Assembly (NCBI GenBank): GCA_905209865.1
Contig: CAJLUP010000001.1
Coordinates: 1-64,000 of the forward strand
Reading direction: 5' to 3'
Length of the DNA stretch: 64,000 bases
DNA from: an uncultured Lachnospiraceae bacterium
GTDB taxonomy: Bacteria > Bacillota > Clostridia > Lachnospirales > Lachnospiraceae
Below are positions 15,517 through 25,337 of this stretch, piece after piece. Position numbers and translations under genes: made by a program. The notes below the pieces were generated by a model that was not told the origin of the DNA, did no database searches, and was given only the letters and a program-made list of their open reading frames with translations. Numbering within the stretch: the first letter of the stretch is position 1; each line of letters opens with the position of its first letter.

Positions 15517-16770
15517 ATGACAACGAAGAAAAGCATCAAGAAACTATATTGCAGAATGTTTCAGCGGGTTATGAAAGCAGGTGTGTCTGTGATCCCGTGG
15601 CGTACGCCGAAACTGATGAAAGGTGCAGGCGCGATCCGGCATCTTCCGGCGGCGGTCAAGAGAAGGGGATTAAAGAAGGCGCTTGTTGTTACAGGTCCGA
15701 CGCTGATCGGGCGGGGACTTCTTGACGGATTGCTTGAAGAGATGGAAGAGCAGGGTCTTTTGTATGTCATTTACAATAAGCTGGAACAAAATCCGACAGA
15801 TGAGAATGTTGAAGATGCGGCGCGGCTGTTTTGGGAGAATGGTTGTGACTGTATGATCGCCGTTGGCGGGGGAGCGCCGATGGACTGTGCGAAAGCGGTC
15901 GGTGCGCGGATTGGAAGGCCGAATAAACAGATTCGGCAGATGCAGGGTTTGTTTCGGGTTGTGAAGCCGATTCCAATGTTGTTTGCGGTTCCGACAACAG
16001 CCGGATCAGGCTCGGAGACGACGATGTCGGCAGTGATTACAGAAGCCGCGGCGCATCATAAGGCAGCGATCAATGATCTGCGTTTGATGCCGAAATATGC
16101 GGTTCTTGACCCGGAGCTGACAGTGGGAGTTCCGCCGGAAGTGACGGCTGCGACAGGAATGGACGCGTTATGCCACGCCGTGGAATCGTATACAAATGAT
16201 ACTTATAATAGTGATACAGAGCGAGAATTGTGCAGAAAAGCAGTCAGACTGATCTATGATAATCTGATCAAAGTCTATGAAAACGGCAGTGATCTTGAAG
16301 CGAGACAAAAGATGCAGCAGGCTGCATTTTATGCTGGAAGAGCATTTACAAGAGGAGCAGTCGGGTATGTACACGCTATCGGACATGCGGTGGGAGGTTT
16401 GTACGGTACGCCTCACGCAGTGGCGATGGCAGTTCTTCTTCCGCATGTGATGCGGGCATATGGCGAAGCGGCGCATGAGAAATTGGCGGAATTAAGTGAT
16501 GTGTGCAAGCTTGCTCCGACGGAAGCGCCGGACAGTGTGAAAGCGGACGCATTTATCAGGTGGATCGAGGGAATGAAAGTGCAGATGCAGATTCCGGAAT
16601 ATCCTGAGATGATTAAAAAAGAGGATATCAGACAGATTGCAAAATGGGCGGAAAAAGAAGCCAATCCTCTTTATCCGGTTCCTGTTATATGGAATCGCCG
16701 CGAGTTTGAAAGCTTTATCAGAGGATTGACGGGAAAAAGGAAAACGGGAGAAGATGATCTTGTTTTTTGA
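15517..16770 (+). CDS. iron-containing alcohol dehydrogenase
   Basis: 417 residues, group III Fe-dependent alcohol dehydrogenase. The NAD(P)-binding region shows GGGAPMDCAKAVGA (about 117-130) and PTTAGSGSE (about 155-163). The metal site is formed by GMDALCHAVESY, HAIGHAVGG and TPHAVAMAVLLPHVM, giving the usual D-H-H-H set. Substrate cannot be told from sequence: butanol, lactaldehyde and general aldehyde reductases look alike. It has its own promoter and an AAGGGG ribosome site. The 38-bp gap to tatD without a terminator suggests partial read-through. Confidence 0.88.
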   Translation: MTTKKSIKKLYCRMFQRVMKAGVSVIPWRTPKLMKGAGAIRHLPAAVKRRGLKKALVVTGPTLIGRGLLDGLLEEMEEQGLLYVIYNKLEQNPTDENVEDAARLFWENGCDCMIAVGGGAPMDCAKAVGARIGRPNKQIRQMQGLFRVVKPIPMLFAVPTTAGSGSETTMSAVITEAAAHHKAAINDLRLMPKYAVLDPELTVGVPPEVTAATGMDALCHAVESYTNDTYNSDTERELCRKAVRLIYDNLIKVYENGSDLEARQKMQQAAFYAGRAFTRGAVGYVHAIGHAVGGLYGTPHAVAMAVLLPHVMRAYGEAAHEKLAELSDVCKLAPTEAPDSVKADAFIRWIEGMKVQMQIPEYPEMIKKEDIRQIAKWAEKEANPLYPVPVIWNRREFESFIRGLTGKRKTGEDDLVF

Positions 16771-16808
16771 ATGACAAACGACAATGGAAGGGAAAGGAAT
16801 CTTGAAAG

Positions 16809-17570
16809 ATGATAATCGATACACATGCGCATTATGATGATGAACAGTTTGATGAAGATCGTGAGGAGATTCTCGGACAAATGCAGGCTGCCGGAATCGG
16901 AATGATCGTGGATGCCGGTTCTACGATCTCGTCATGGGATAAGATTGTAAAGCTGACAGAACAATATCCGTTCATGTACGGCGCTGTCGGTGTTCATCCT
17001 GATGAGGTCGGAAGTCTTGATTCAATACAGTTTGCAAGGATGGAACAGCTTCTTGATAAAGAGAAGATCAAGGCGGTCGGAGAGATCGGTTTAGATTATT
17101 ATTGGGATAAAGAAAATCATGATCTTCAGAAAGAGTGGTTTGTCAGGCAGCTTGGACTTGCCAGACAGAAAGAACTTCCGGTGATCATTCACAGCCGTGA
17201 AGCGGCAGCGGATACAATGAAGATCATGAAAGAATACGGTTCGGGACTGGGCGGCGTTATCCATTGTTATTCCTATTCTCTGGAGATGGCGAAAGAGTAT
17301 GTAAAAATGGGATATTATATCGGAATAGGCGGCGTGGTAACTTTTAAGAATGCAAAGAAACTGAAAGAGGTCGCAAAGGAGATTCCGCTAGAGTCTATCG
17401 TGCTGGAAACAGATTGCCCGTATCTTGCTCCGGTTCCCCATAGAGGGAAGAGAAACAGTTCCCTTTATCTTCCCTATGTGGCGGAAGAGATTGCGGCGTT
17501 AAAGGGCGTTGCGGCAGAGAAAGTTATTTTGCAGACCGAAGAAAACGCGCGGAAGTTATACGGACTCTAG
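16809..17570 (+). CDS. tatD: TatD family metal-dependent hydrolase/DNase
   Basis: 253 residues, TIM-barrel amidohydrolase-fold nuclease. The metal ligands are recognisable: THAH (H6, H8), GEIGLDYYW, VIIHSREA, VIHCYS and LETDCPYLAP. TatD proteins act as 3' exonucleases on DNA and are proposed to work in DNA repair. It stands directly before rsmA. In many Firmicutes the order is metG-tatD-rnmV-rsmA; the rnmV gene for the 5S maturation nuclease is missing here. The GAAAG just before the ATG is a poor ribosome site; GGGAAAGG lies about 13 bases upstream. Confidence 0.92.
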   Translation: MIIDTHAHYDDEQFDEDREEILGQMQAAGIGMIVDAGSTISSWDKIVKLTEQYPFMYGAVGVHPDEVGSLDSIQFARMEQLLDKEKIKAVGEIGLDYYWDKENHDLQKEWFVRQLGLARQKELPVIIHSREAAADTMKIMKEYGSGLGGVIHCYSYSLEMAKEYVKMGYYIGIGGVVTFKNAKKLKEVAKEIPLESIVLETDCPYLAPVPHRGKRNSSLYLPYVAEEIAALKGVAAEKVILQTEENARKLYGL

Positions 17571-17591
17571 AGAATGAGAAAAGAAAAGGTG

Positions 17592-17635
17592 CGGGATGAA
17601 GAGCACAGAGAAGCAGAAATCCCGCGGAGTTTTTG
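17592..17635 (+). terminator. terminator-like hairpin between tatD and rsmA
   Basis: GCGGGAT (17592-17598) pairs with ATCCCGC (17620-17626), followed by GGAG and five T. The 4-base gap before the T run makes it a modest terminator. Confidence 0.5.
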
Positions 17636-17662
17636 AAGAGAAAAGATTTGGGAAGGAAACAT

Positions 17663-18529
17663 ATGAAAGAACCTACGCTTGGCAATCCGCAGAATACGAT
17701 TGCGGTGCTTCAGAAATATAATTTTATTTTTCAAAAGAAATTCGGACAGAATTTTCTGATCGATACACATGTTTTGGATAAGATCATCCGTGCGGCAGAA
17801 ATCGGAAAAGATGATCTGGTGCTTGAGATCGGTCCGGGGATTGGAACGATGACGCAGTATTTGGCGTGTGCGGCGAGGAAGGTGATCGCAGTTGAGATCG
17901 ACAGAGCTTTGATTCCGATTTTGGAAGATACGCTTGACGGATATGAAAATGTGCGTGTGATCAATGAAGATGTACTCAAAGTCGATATCCGAAAGTTGGT
18001 TGAGGAAGAAAATGAAGGCAGACCGATCAAAGTTGTCGCAAACCTGCCGTATTATATTACGACGCCGATCATTATGGGGCTGTTTGAAAATCAGGTGCCG
18101 ATCAAAAGTATTACAGTGATGGTGCAGAAAGAAGTGGCAGATCGGATGCAGGTCGGACCGGGCACGAAAGACTACGGCGCATTGTCTCTTGCGGTACAGT
18201 ATTATGCGGAACCGTATATTGTGGCAAATGTCCCGCCAAACTGTTTTATGCCGCGGCCGAAAGTCGGATCTGCGGTGATCCGGCTGGAAAGACATGAACG
18301 CCCGCCGGTTGAAGTCAAAGATGAAAAGCTGATGTTCAGGCTCATTCGGGCATCTTTTAATCAGAGAAGGAAAACATTGGCAAATGGATTGAAAAATTCG
18401 CCGGAGATCGATTTTTCGAAAGAGGAGATCGAAAGCGCGATCGAAAAACTTGGGAAAGGTCCCAGCGTGAGAGGTGAAGCGCTGACGCTTGCAGAATTTG
18501 CTGAACTGGCAAATTATTTTTGTGAGTAG
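17663..18529 (+). CDS. rsmA: 16S rRNA dimethyladenosine transferase RsmA (KsgA)
   Basis: 288 residues. RsmA dimethylates the two adjacent adenines in the 3'-terminal hairpin of 16S rRNA late in small-subunit assembly. Visible motifs: KKFGQNFLID near residue 30, the SAM motif LEIGPGIGTMTQ, VEIDR, the catalytic NLPYYITTPI and FNQRRKTLANGLK in the C-terminal lobe. The ATG at 17663 follows GGGAAGGAAAC. An upstream in-frame TTG at 17633 lies inside the terminator T run and is rejected. Confidence 0.95.
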   Translation: MKEPTLGNPQNTIAVLQKYNFIFQKKFGQNFLIDTHVLDKIIRAAEIGKDDLVLEIGPGIGTMTQYLACAARKVIAVEIDRALIPILEDTLDGYENVRVINEDVLKVDIRKLVEEENEGRPIKVVANLPYYITTPIIMGLFENQVPIKSITVMVQKEVADRMQVGPGTKDYGALSLAVQYYAEPYIVANVPPNCFMPRPKVGSAVIRLERHERPPVEVKDEKLMFRLIRASFNQRRKTLANGLKNSPEIDFSKEEIESAIEKLGKGPSVRGEALTLAEFAELANYFCE

Positions 18530-18609
18530 AACGGAAACTATTTACAAGATATAGAAAGTTTAAAGTTTACTAACTGCGTCTGCTTCATAAAGATTTAATA
18601 GACAGTTTA

Positions 18610-18638
18610 TTGTATAATTCTTTTGTTTTTAGTATAAT
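18610..18638 (+). promoter_or_regulatory. promoter of the citrate synthase gene
   Basis: TTGTAT at 18610-18615, a 17-bp spacer and TATAAT at 18633-18638. The spacer and -35 overlap another TATAAT at 18613-18618 that may serve a second start. The leader is short and AT-rich. Confidence 0.65.
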
Positions 18639-18674
18639 AAACAAATATACCAAAAATGAAAAGGAGGAAGTTGT

Positions 18675-20045
18675 ATGGCAAAAAATATAGACAGCATATT
18701 TTTTGATATTACTCCGAAGATTGAAGAACTTGCTCTTAAGTGTGAGCAGAATAATGCGATCGATAAGGAATTATACACGAAGTATGAAGTGAAAAGAGGT
18801 CTCCGGGATCTGAACGGAAAAGGTGTGCTTGCCGGACTTACGAATATTTCGGATGTGTGCGCATCGAAGATTGTAGATGGGAAGTCTGTTCCGTGTGAAG
18901 GAAATCTGTATTACAGAGGTTATAATATCAAAGACCTTGTCAAAGGGTTTCTTGAGGCGGATCATTCGGGATTTGAGGAGACAGCGTATCTGCTTCTGTT
19001 CGGAGAACTTCCGAATAAAGCACAGTTGGAGGATTTTCAGAATATGATCGCGGAACGCCGTACGCTTCCTCCGAATTTTGTGCGCGATGTTATTATGAAA
19101 GCGCCCAGCCGCGATATGATGAACAGTATTACAAGAAGTATTCTTCAGCTTTATTCTTATGATGAAAAAGCGGACGATACAAGTATTCCGAACGTCCTTC
19201 GTCAGTGTCTGAACCTGATCAGTCAGTTCCCGATGCTGATGGTATATGGATATCATGCATATAATTACCGCAGAGGAGAGGATCTTTATATTTATGCGCC
19301 GAAGGCGGAACTTTCCACAGCGGAGAACATTTTGATGATGCTTCGTGAAGATCGGAAATATACGAAGCTTGAAGCAGAGATTTTGGATATGGCGCTTGTG
19401 CTCCACATGGATCACGGCGGTGGAAACAACTCAACTTTTACGACTCATGTTGTTACGTCTTCTGGGACGGATACATATTCGACGATCGCCGCTGCAATGG
19501 CGTCCCTGAAAGGACCGAAGCACGGCGGAGCGAACATCAAAGTGACACAGATGTTCGAGGATATGAAGTCTGTTTTGACAGACTGGGAAGACGAAGATCA
19601 GATTCGTGCTTATTTGGAAGCTCTGCTCGATAAGAAAGCATTTGACCGAAAGGGATTGATCTACGGTATGGGACATGCGGTTTATTCGATCTCTGATCCA
19701 CGAGCTGATATCTTCAAAGGATTTGTGAAAAAGCTTGCAAAGGAAAAAGGCCATGAAGCAGAGTACGGTCTTTATGAAAAGGTAGAACGTCTTGCTCCGG
19801 CAATTATCGGAGAGAAACGAAAGATGTATAAAGGTGTTAATGCAAATGTCGATTTTTACAGCGGACTTGTGTACAGCATGCTTGATCTTCCGCCGTCATT
19901 ATATACACCGATCTTTGCAGCGGCACGTATTGTAGGATGGAGCGCGCACAGACTGGAAGAGCTTAAAAACGTAGACAAGATCATACGTCCGGCATATAAA
20001 CCGCTCGCGCCATACCGCGATTATATAAAATTAGATGACAGGTAA
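18675..20045 (+). CDS. gltA: citrate synthase
   Basis: 456 residues, Si-type citrate synthase that condenses acetyl-CoA and oxaloacetate. Catalytic segments: HMDHGGGNNSTF..HVV and GPKHGGAN carry the first histidine, GMGHAVYSISDPRA the second histidine and aspartate. The N-terminus is longer than in the Escherichia enzyme and resembles the form common in Clostridia. No aconitase or isocitrate dehydrogenase gene is near, so it probably supplies 2-oxoglutarate and glutamate rather than a full cycle, which is inference. The AAGGAGG ribosome site is strong. Confidence 0.93.
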   Translation: MAKNIDSIFFDITPKIEELALKCEQNNAIDKELYTKYEVKRGLRDLNGKGVLAGLTNISDVCASKIVDGKSVPCEGNLYYRGYNIKDLVKGFLEADHSGFEETAYLLLFGELPNKAQLEDFQNMIAERRTLPPNFVRDVIMKAPSRDMMNSITRSILQLYSYDEKADDTSIPNVLRQCLNLISQFPMLMVYGYHAYNYRRGEDLYIYAPKAELSTAENILMMLREDRKYTKLEAEILDMALVLHMDHGGGNNSTFTTHVVTSSGTDTYSTIAAAMASLKGPKHGGANIKVTQMFEDMKSVLTDWEDEDQIRAYLEALLDKKAFDRKGLIYGMGHAVYSISDPRADIFKGFVKKLAKEKGHEAEYGLYEKVERLAPAIIGEKRKMYKGVNANVDFYSGLVYSMLDLPPSLYTPIFAAARIVGWSAHRLEELKNVDKIIRPAYKPLAPYRDYIKLDDR

Positions 20046-20060
20046 GGAAGCATCAGTGAC

Positions 20061-21002
20061 ATGAGAGACGAGTTTTATTTCCCATCAAAAGACGGTAATA
20101 CAGAGATCCATACGATAGAATGGAAGCCTGAGGGCGAGGTGAAAGCAGTATTGCAGATCTGCCACGGAATGGTAGAGTATATCAAGCGATACGATGAATT
20201 TGCCGAATTTTTATGTGACAAGGGTTTCTATGTCGTGGGAAATGATCATTTGGGACACGGAAAGTCAGTACAGGCAAAATCGGAATATGGTTTTTTCAGT
20301 GAAAAATATGGTAATGCGTGTGTCCTCGGCGATATTCATACGCTTCGCCAGCGGACGATGAAGAAATATCCGAACGTTCCGTATTTTATGCTGGGACACA
20401 GTATGGGATCTTCGCTTCTGCGTCAGTATATTCAGATGTATGGGAAAGGACTGAGCGGAGCGATCATTATAGGCGTGGTTGCCGATCATAAAAAGGCGAC
20501 GCTTGTGTTTGGAAAACGTCTTTGCAGATTGATGGCAGCCGTGCGGGGCTGGCATTATCGCAGTCATTTTGTAGATCGTCTGGCTGTTGGGAATTTTAAT
20601 CGAAAGTTTAAGCCGTCAAGGACGCGGGCAGACTGGGTTACAAGCGACAGGGAACATTTGGATGCCTATGTATCGGATCCGCTTTGTTCCTTTGTCTTTA
20701 CGGTTAACGCGTATTACAGTATGTTTTCAGGAATGATCAACATGCAGAGAAAGGAAGGCGTCTACATGATTCCGAAAGGCCTGCCGATTTTGTTTGCGGC
20801 AGGATCGGAAGATCCGGTAGGAAATTTCGGAAAAGGCGTCCGTAAAATTTATGAAAAATACAGAGCGGCGGGAATAAGAGATGTATCGCTGCGGCTCTAT
20901 ACCGGTGATCGGCATGAAATCTTGAATGAATCAGACAGAGAACAGGTATATGATGATTTATTTGAGTGGCTGACAGGACATATGGAAGAGAAAGTGTTAT
21001 AA
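20061..21002 (+). CDS. alpha/beta hydrolase (serine lipase/lysophospholipase type)
   Basis: 313 residues of the Hydrolase_4 family related to monoacylglycerol lipases. Landmarks: the oxyanion segment LQICHGMVEY near 31, GNDHLGHGKS near 67, the nucleophile elbow GHSMGSS near 112-118, AGSEDPVGNFGKG for the aspartate and GDRHEILNE for the histidine near 289. No signal peptide, so the enzyme is cytoplasmic. It follows citrate synthase by 15 bp and precedes asnS by about 57 bp. The likely substrate is a membrane-derived lipid or ester, unknown in detail. Confidence 0.85.
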   Translation: MRDEFYFPSKDGNTEIHTIEWKPEGEVKAVLQICHGMVEYIKRYDEFAEFLCDKGFYVVGNDHLGHGKSVQAKSEYGFFSEKYGNACVLGDIHTLRQRTMKKYPNVPYFMLGHSMGSSLLRQYIQMYGKGLSGAIIIGVVADHKKATLVFGKRLCRLMAAVRGWHYRSHFVDRLAVGNFNRKFKPSRTRADWVTSDREHLDAYVSDPLCSFVFTVNAYYSMFSGMINMQRKEGVYMIPKGLPILFAAGSEDPVGNFGKGVRKIYEKYRAAGIRDVSLRLYTGDRHEILNESDREQVYDDLFEWLTGHMEEKVL

Positions 21003-21059
21003 TAGAACTGTTATTGCCGCAGAAATGCCGGTGAAATTTGATTGAAGGAGTTATCTGAT

Positions 21060-22451
21060 ATGGAATTGACAACGATTCGGGAATTATTTAAAGACAGAGA
21101 ATCATATCTTGACAAAAAAGTAACTGTAGGAGGCTGGGTTCGGAGTCTTCGGGATTCGAAGACATTCGGTTTTATTGTGGTGAATGACGGTTCTTATTTT
21201 GAACCGCTTCAGATCGTATACCATGATGAGATGGAGAACTTTGCAGAGGTTTCAAAATTAAACGTAGGAGCGGCAGTAATCGTGAAAGGTACGCTTGTCG
21301 CTACTCCGCAGGCAAAACAGCCTTTTGAGATTCAGGCGGACGAAGTACAGATAGAAGGCGCGTCTGCATCGGATTATCCGCTTCAGAAGAAACGTCATTC
21401 TTTTGAATATTTGAGGACGATTTCTCATCTGCGACCGAGAACAAATACATTTCAGGCAGTATTCCGTGTGCGTTCTTTGGCGGCATATGCGATTCATAAA
21501 TTCTTTCAGGAAAGAGGATTTGTGTATGTACATACACCGCTGATCACGGGAAGCGACTGCGAAGGCGCAGGAGAGATGTTCCGTGTTACGACACTTGATA
21601 TGGATCAGATCCCGAAAAATGAGGATGGAGCAGTAGATTATACAAAAGATTTCTTTGGAAAAGAGACGAGCCTTACGGTGAGCGGTCAGCTTAATGGTGA
21701 GACATATGCGCAGGCGTTTAGAAGTATTTATACATTTGGACCGACATTCCGTGCGGAAAATTCAAATACGACGCGTCATGCAGCGGAATTTTGGATGATC
21801 GAACCGGAGATTGCATTTGCTGATCTTGAAGATGATATGGATCTTGCAGAATCTATGCTGAAATATGTTATTAATTATGTGATCGAGAATGCGCCGGAAG
21901 AGATGAATTTCTTTAATTCTTTTGTTGACAAGGGGCTTCTTGAAAGACTTAATAATGTTGCAAATTCAGATTTTGCCCGCGTTACTTATACAGAGGCGAT
22001 CGAGATATTAGAAAAGAATAACGATAAGTTTGAATATAAGGTTTCATGGGGATGCGATTTGCAGACAGAGCATGAACGTTATTTGACGGAACAGGTATAT
22101 AAACGTCCGGTATTTGTTACAGATTATCCGAAGGAAATTAAAGCGTTTTATATGAAACAAAATGATGACGGAAAAACTGTTGCTGCAGTTGACTGTCTTG
22201 TTCCGGGTATTGGTGAGATCATTGGCGGAAGTCAGAGAGAAGATGATTATGAAAAACTGCTTGCCCGTATGAACGAACTTGGTCTTGATGAGAAAGATTA
22301 TGGTTTCTATCTTGACCTTAGAAAATACGGCTCTACAAGACATGCAGGTTTCGGATTGGGATTTGAGCGCTGCGTGATGTATCTGACAGGAATGTCAAAT
22401 ATTCGTGACGTGATTCCGTTCCCGAGAACAGTAAATAACTGCGAACTGTAG
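21060..22451 (+). CDS. asnS: asparaginyl-tRNA synthetase
   Basis: 463 residues, class IIb aminoacyl-tRNA synthetase. An OB-fold anticodon-binding domain (about 15-105, [21 protein letters not shown]) precedes the catalytic core with [17 protein letters not shown], motif 2 [21 protein letters not shown] and motif 3 [15 protein letters not shown]. Motif 2 text points to AsnRS rather than AspRS or LysRS. The ATG at 21060 is nine bases after AAGGAG; an upstream in-frame TTG overlaps that site. No T-box leader is seen in the short upstream region. Confidence 0.95.
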   Translation: MELTTIRELFKDRESYLDKKVTVGGWVRSLRDSKTFGFIVVNDGSYFEPLQIVYHDEMENFAEVSKLNVGAAVIVKGTLVATPQAKQPFEIQADEVQIEGASASDYPLQKKRHSFEYLRTISHLRPRTNTFQAVFRVRSLAAYAIHKFFQERGFVYVHTPLITGSDCEGAGEMFRVTTLDMDQIPKNEDGAVDYTKDFFGKETSLTVSGQLNGETYAQAFRSIYTFGPTFRAENSNTTRHAAEFWMIEPEIAFADLEDDMDLAESMLKYVINYVIENAPEEMNFFNSFVDKGLLERLNNVANSDFARVTYTEAIEILEKNNDKFEYKVSWGCDLQTEHERYLTEQVYKRPVFVTDYPKEIKAFYMKQNDDGKTVAAVDCLVPGIGEIIGGSQREDDYEKLLARMNELGLDEKDYGFYLDLRKYGSTRHAGFGLGFERCVMYLTGMSNIRDVIPFPRTVNNCEL

Positions 22452-22550
22452 TGAGGAACGCTGTTTGCGGCGGCAGGGATAAGAGGCGTTTTCAGAGAAA
22501 GCTTTCAGAGGCTGATTAATATAAACAGATAGAGAAGAAGTGTATTATAA

Positions 22551-22578
22551 GGGCGCGACAGTTGTGTGGCGTCCTTTT
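22551..22578 (+). terminator. terminator of asnS
   Basis: GGGCGC (22551-22556) pairs with GCGTCC (22569-22574, one G-T pair) and is followed by TTTT. Short but plausible. The 100 bp between asnS and this hairpin hold no recognisable gene. Confidence 0.5.
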
Positions 22579-22618
22579 GCTACTATATGAAAGAGGTGCG
22601 GAAAAGGAGAAATAAAAG

Positions 22619-23671
22619 ATGAGATTTATTCATATTGCGGACGTTCATCTGGGGGCAGAACCGGAAGCGGCAGGATACAGCCAAAACAGAGGACGGGAAT
22701 TGTGGGCATCGTTTGAGAATATAGTACGGATATGTGAAGCGGAGAAGACAGACCTTCTTCTTATTGCCGGAGATCTTTTTCATAGACAGCCGCTTGTGCG
22801 GGAGTTAAAAGAAGTGAATTATTTGTTTTCGGAGCTGACGCATACGAAAGTTGTGCTTATTGCAGGAAATCATGATTATATGCGGATCGATTCGAATTAT
22901 CGGACTTTTAAGTGGAATAAAAATGTCTTTCCGCTGTTTGGAAAAGAGATGGAGCATATCGATTTTCCGGAATTAGAAACTGCTGTATATGGTTTCAGCT
23001 ATTATGAACGGGAAATTCGAGAGCCGCTTTATAATGATGCAGAGCCGGCAGGGTTTGAGAAAAATGAAATTTTACTGGCTCATGGAGGAGATGAAACACA
23101 TATTCCGTTTGACAAAAAAAGGTTGGGCAAAGCGGGATTTTCCTATATTGCGTTAGGGCACATCCATAAGCCGCAGGCGTTGGAGAAAGATCGGATGATC
23201 TATGCGGGAGCGCTTGAACCTATTGATCAGAATGACGTAGGGCAGCATGGATATGTGAAAGGAGAGATCACAAATGGAAGTACGAGAACCCACTGGATTC
23301 CATTTGCGGGAAGAGAGTATATCCATGGCAAAGTAGAAGTAGATACATTGGATACAGAAGGTAGCATAAAATCCAAAATAAAGCAACTTATAGATGAATA
23401 TAGAAATAAAAACATTTATAAAATCTTTCTTAGAGGGAAAAGAGATCCAGATATCATATTCGATGTGGGATATTTGGCAGAAGATGGCTGCATTCTGGCG
23501 GTTATAGATGAGACAAGTCCGGCGTATGATTTTGAACGGCTTTATGCGGATAACAAAGAAACACTTCTCGGAAGATATATTGAAAAATTCGCAGGATGCG
23601 AAGAAGGAAGTGTAGAATATTGCGCGCTCTGTGAAGGAGTGGAAGCGCTTTTGGCGGGAAACAGAGGATAA
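22619..23671 (+). CDS. SbcD/YhaO-like DNA repair metallophosphoesterase
   Basis: 350 residues. Mre11-type nuclease motifs occur in order: ADVHLGA (7-13), AGDLFHRQ (near 55), AGNHDYM (near 85), LLAHGGDE and ALGHIHKPQ. A C-terminal domain follows as in YhaO, the Bacillus partner of the ATPase YhaN. The companion ATPase starts 4 bp downstream, so the two form an Mre11/Rad50-like operon. Role in processing DNA ends is inferred from the family. Confidence 0.87.
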   Translation: MRFIHIADVHLGAEPEAAGYSQNRGRELWASFENIVRICEAEKTDLLLIAGDLFHRQPLVRELKEVNYLFSELTHTKVVLIAGNHDYMRIDSNYRTFKWNKNVFPLFGKEMEHIDFPELETAVYGFSYYEREIREPLYNDAEPAGFEKNEILLAHGGDETHIPFDKKRLGKAGFSYIALGHIHKPQALEKDRMIYAGALEPIDQNDVGQHGYVKGEITNGSTRTHWIPFAGREYIHGKVEVDTLDTEGSIKSKIKQLIDEYRNKNIYKIFLRGKRDPDIIFDVGYLAEDGCILAVIDETSPAYDFERLYADNKETLLGRYIEKFAGCEEGSVEYCALCEGVEALLAGNRG

Positions 23672-23674
23672 ACA

Positions 23675-25300
23675 ATGGTAATAAGGGAGCTTTATATTAA
23701 AAATTTCGGGAAATTTTCAGAAAAGCATTTTTATTTAAAAGACGGAGTACAAGTGATCAGCGGGGAAAATGAGTTCGGAAAGACAACGCTGCATTTGTTT
23801 ATAAGAGCGATGCTCTTCGGGTTGGGACGAGGCAGGGGAAGAGCGGCGGCGAAAGATGATTTTACGAAGTATGAGCCATGGGACGGCGGCAGTTATGCAG
23901 GCGTTATGCGGTTTGAATGTGGCGGGAGATGTTTCCGGCTTGAGAGGACGTTTGGAAACGGACAGAAAAGCGGGAAAAAGGTTCTTTTGATCTGTGAGGA
24001 TGACGGGGAAGAACTGTCACCCGAACACGGCGACCTGGAAATGCTTTTGGGTAGTCTGACAGCAGAATTATTTGACAGCACGGTATCTGTCGGTCAGTTG
24101 AAAAGCAGACCCGGACAGGCGCTTTCCGAGGCGCTGGAGAATTACGCTGCGAATTATTACGAGACAGGCGGAGCAGATCTTGACTTAAGAGGCGCGGTGC
24201 AGACGCTGAGAGAAAAAAGAAAAAAGACAGAACGGGCAATTCGGGAAGAGCAAGAAAAAGAAGAGCGAAAAAGACAGAAGATGCTTCAGGAATGTGAATA
24301 TTTAGAGCGGGATATGGAGAGCCTTCGCGGGGAATATGAAGAGAGAAGAGAAGAACTTCACTTATTGAAGAGGTCTGTAAAGATGCGGGAAGAGGAAACG
24401 AAGATCGGTACAGAAGAGACAGAAACCAGAAAAGGTCGGGGGAAACATATTCTTTTCACCGGACTTGGCGGGATTTTTGCCGGCGGGATCGGACTGCTGT
24501 GGAGTCGTTTTGCGGCGGTTCGGGCAGGAGGATTTTCCGTGTCTTTTGCAGGAATTGCAGAGATTTTGCTTTTGATCGGATTAGGGATGTGTGCGATTGG
24601 ACTGTACGAGGTAAGCAAAGAACTGCGAGAACGCAAAAAGAGCAGGCAGGATAAGAAATCTGCTGCAAGAGAAGTTGATTTGAACGGGCAGATCGATCAG
24701 AATTGCCAAATGGGAGAATTACGGGAATCAAGCGAGTTGAGAGAAAAGATCCGTCAGGCGCAATGGCAGATGTCACATCTGCGATCGGAGTGGAAAGAAA
24801 AGGAGATCCGTTGTCAGAATATACAGGAACAGTGCGGTGAACGGATGGACAGTGAGATCGGAAAGAGGCTGAAAGTGCAGAGAGAAGCGCTTGAAATGGC
24901 GGAAGAGGTTCTTATACAGACGGCGAAGGAAACGTCGGACGCCACTTCGCAGAAGATGAATCTGAGAGCCTCGGAAATCTTTTCTGAGATTACGGATGGC
25001 AGATATAGAGGGCTGAAGGCCGACGCACATGAGGGGATCTCTGTTTGGGACGGCGTACGCCGTATTCCGGCGGAGCGTCTGAGCAGAGGAACATTAGAGC
25101 AGATCTATTTTGCTGTGCGGATGGCGGCGGCAGAGATGCTTCTGGAAGAACCGATGCCGCTTATCTTTGACGATGCATTTGCTTTTTATGATGATAAAAG
25201 GCTGGAATCTGTTATAAAATGGTTGAGCCGGCAGAAAAATCAGGTTATAATATTAAGTTGTCACAATAGGGAAGAAAACTTGTTGGGGCAGTTCATGTAA
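23675..25300 (+). CDS. YhaN/SbcC-like AAA ATPase with a central membrane hairpin
   Basis: 541 residues. The Walker A region reads GENEFGKTT (about 29-37; most relatives have GENEAGKST), the ABC signature is LSRGTLEQIYFAVRMA and Walker B is PLIFDDAFAFYDD near the end. Coiled-coil arms (about 165-250 and 330-420) flank two hydrophobic segments (about 260-310) that could cross the membrane. This is far shorter than the 900-1100 residues of SbcC or YhaN, so the arms are compact. It should team with the SbcD-like nuclease 4 bp upstream. Confidence 0.83.
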   Translation: MVIRELYIKNFGKFSEKHFYLKDGVQVISGENEFGKTTLHLFIRAMLFGLGRGRGRAAAKDDFTKYEPWDGGSYAGVMRFECGGRCFRLERTFGNGQKSGKKVLLICEDDGEELSPEHGDLEMLLGSLTAELFDSTVSVGQLKSRPGQALSEALENYAANYYETGGADLDLRGAVQTLREKRKKTERAIREEQEKEERKRQKMLQECEYLERDMESLRGEYEERREELHLLKRSVKMREEETKIGTEETETRKGRGKHILFTGLGGIFAGGIGLLWSRFAAVRAGGFSVSFAGIAEILLLIGLGMCAIGLYEVSKELRERKKSRQDKKSAAREVDLNGQIDQNCQMGELRESSELREKIRQAQWQMSHLRSEWKEKEIRCQNIQEQCGERMDSEIGKRLKVQREALEMAEEVLIQTAKETSDATSQKMNLRASEIFSEITDGRYRGLKADAHEGISVWDGVRRIPAERLSRGTLEQIYFAVRMAAAEMLLEEPMPLIFDDAFAFYDDKRLESVIKWLSRQKNQVIILSCHNREENLLGQFM

Positions 25301-25337
25301 ATGGTTAGAAAAAGGGTATTTCAGAGGTGGAAGTTTC

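Noticed and set aside
17567..18295. Long minus-strand frame opposite rsmA
   Set aside because: It mirrors the codon pattern of rsmA, has no ribosome site, and its product is rich in R, H and F as antisense shadows are.
21003..21059. T-box leader before asnS
   Set aside because: The gap is far too short and lacks the T-box sequence.
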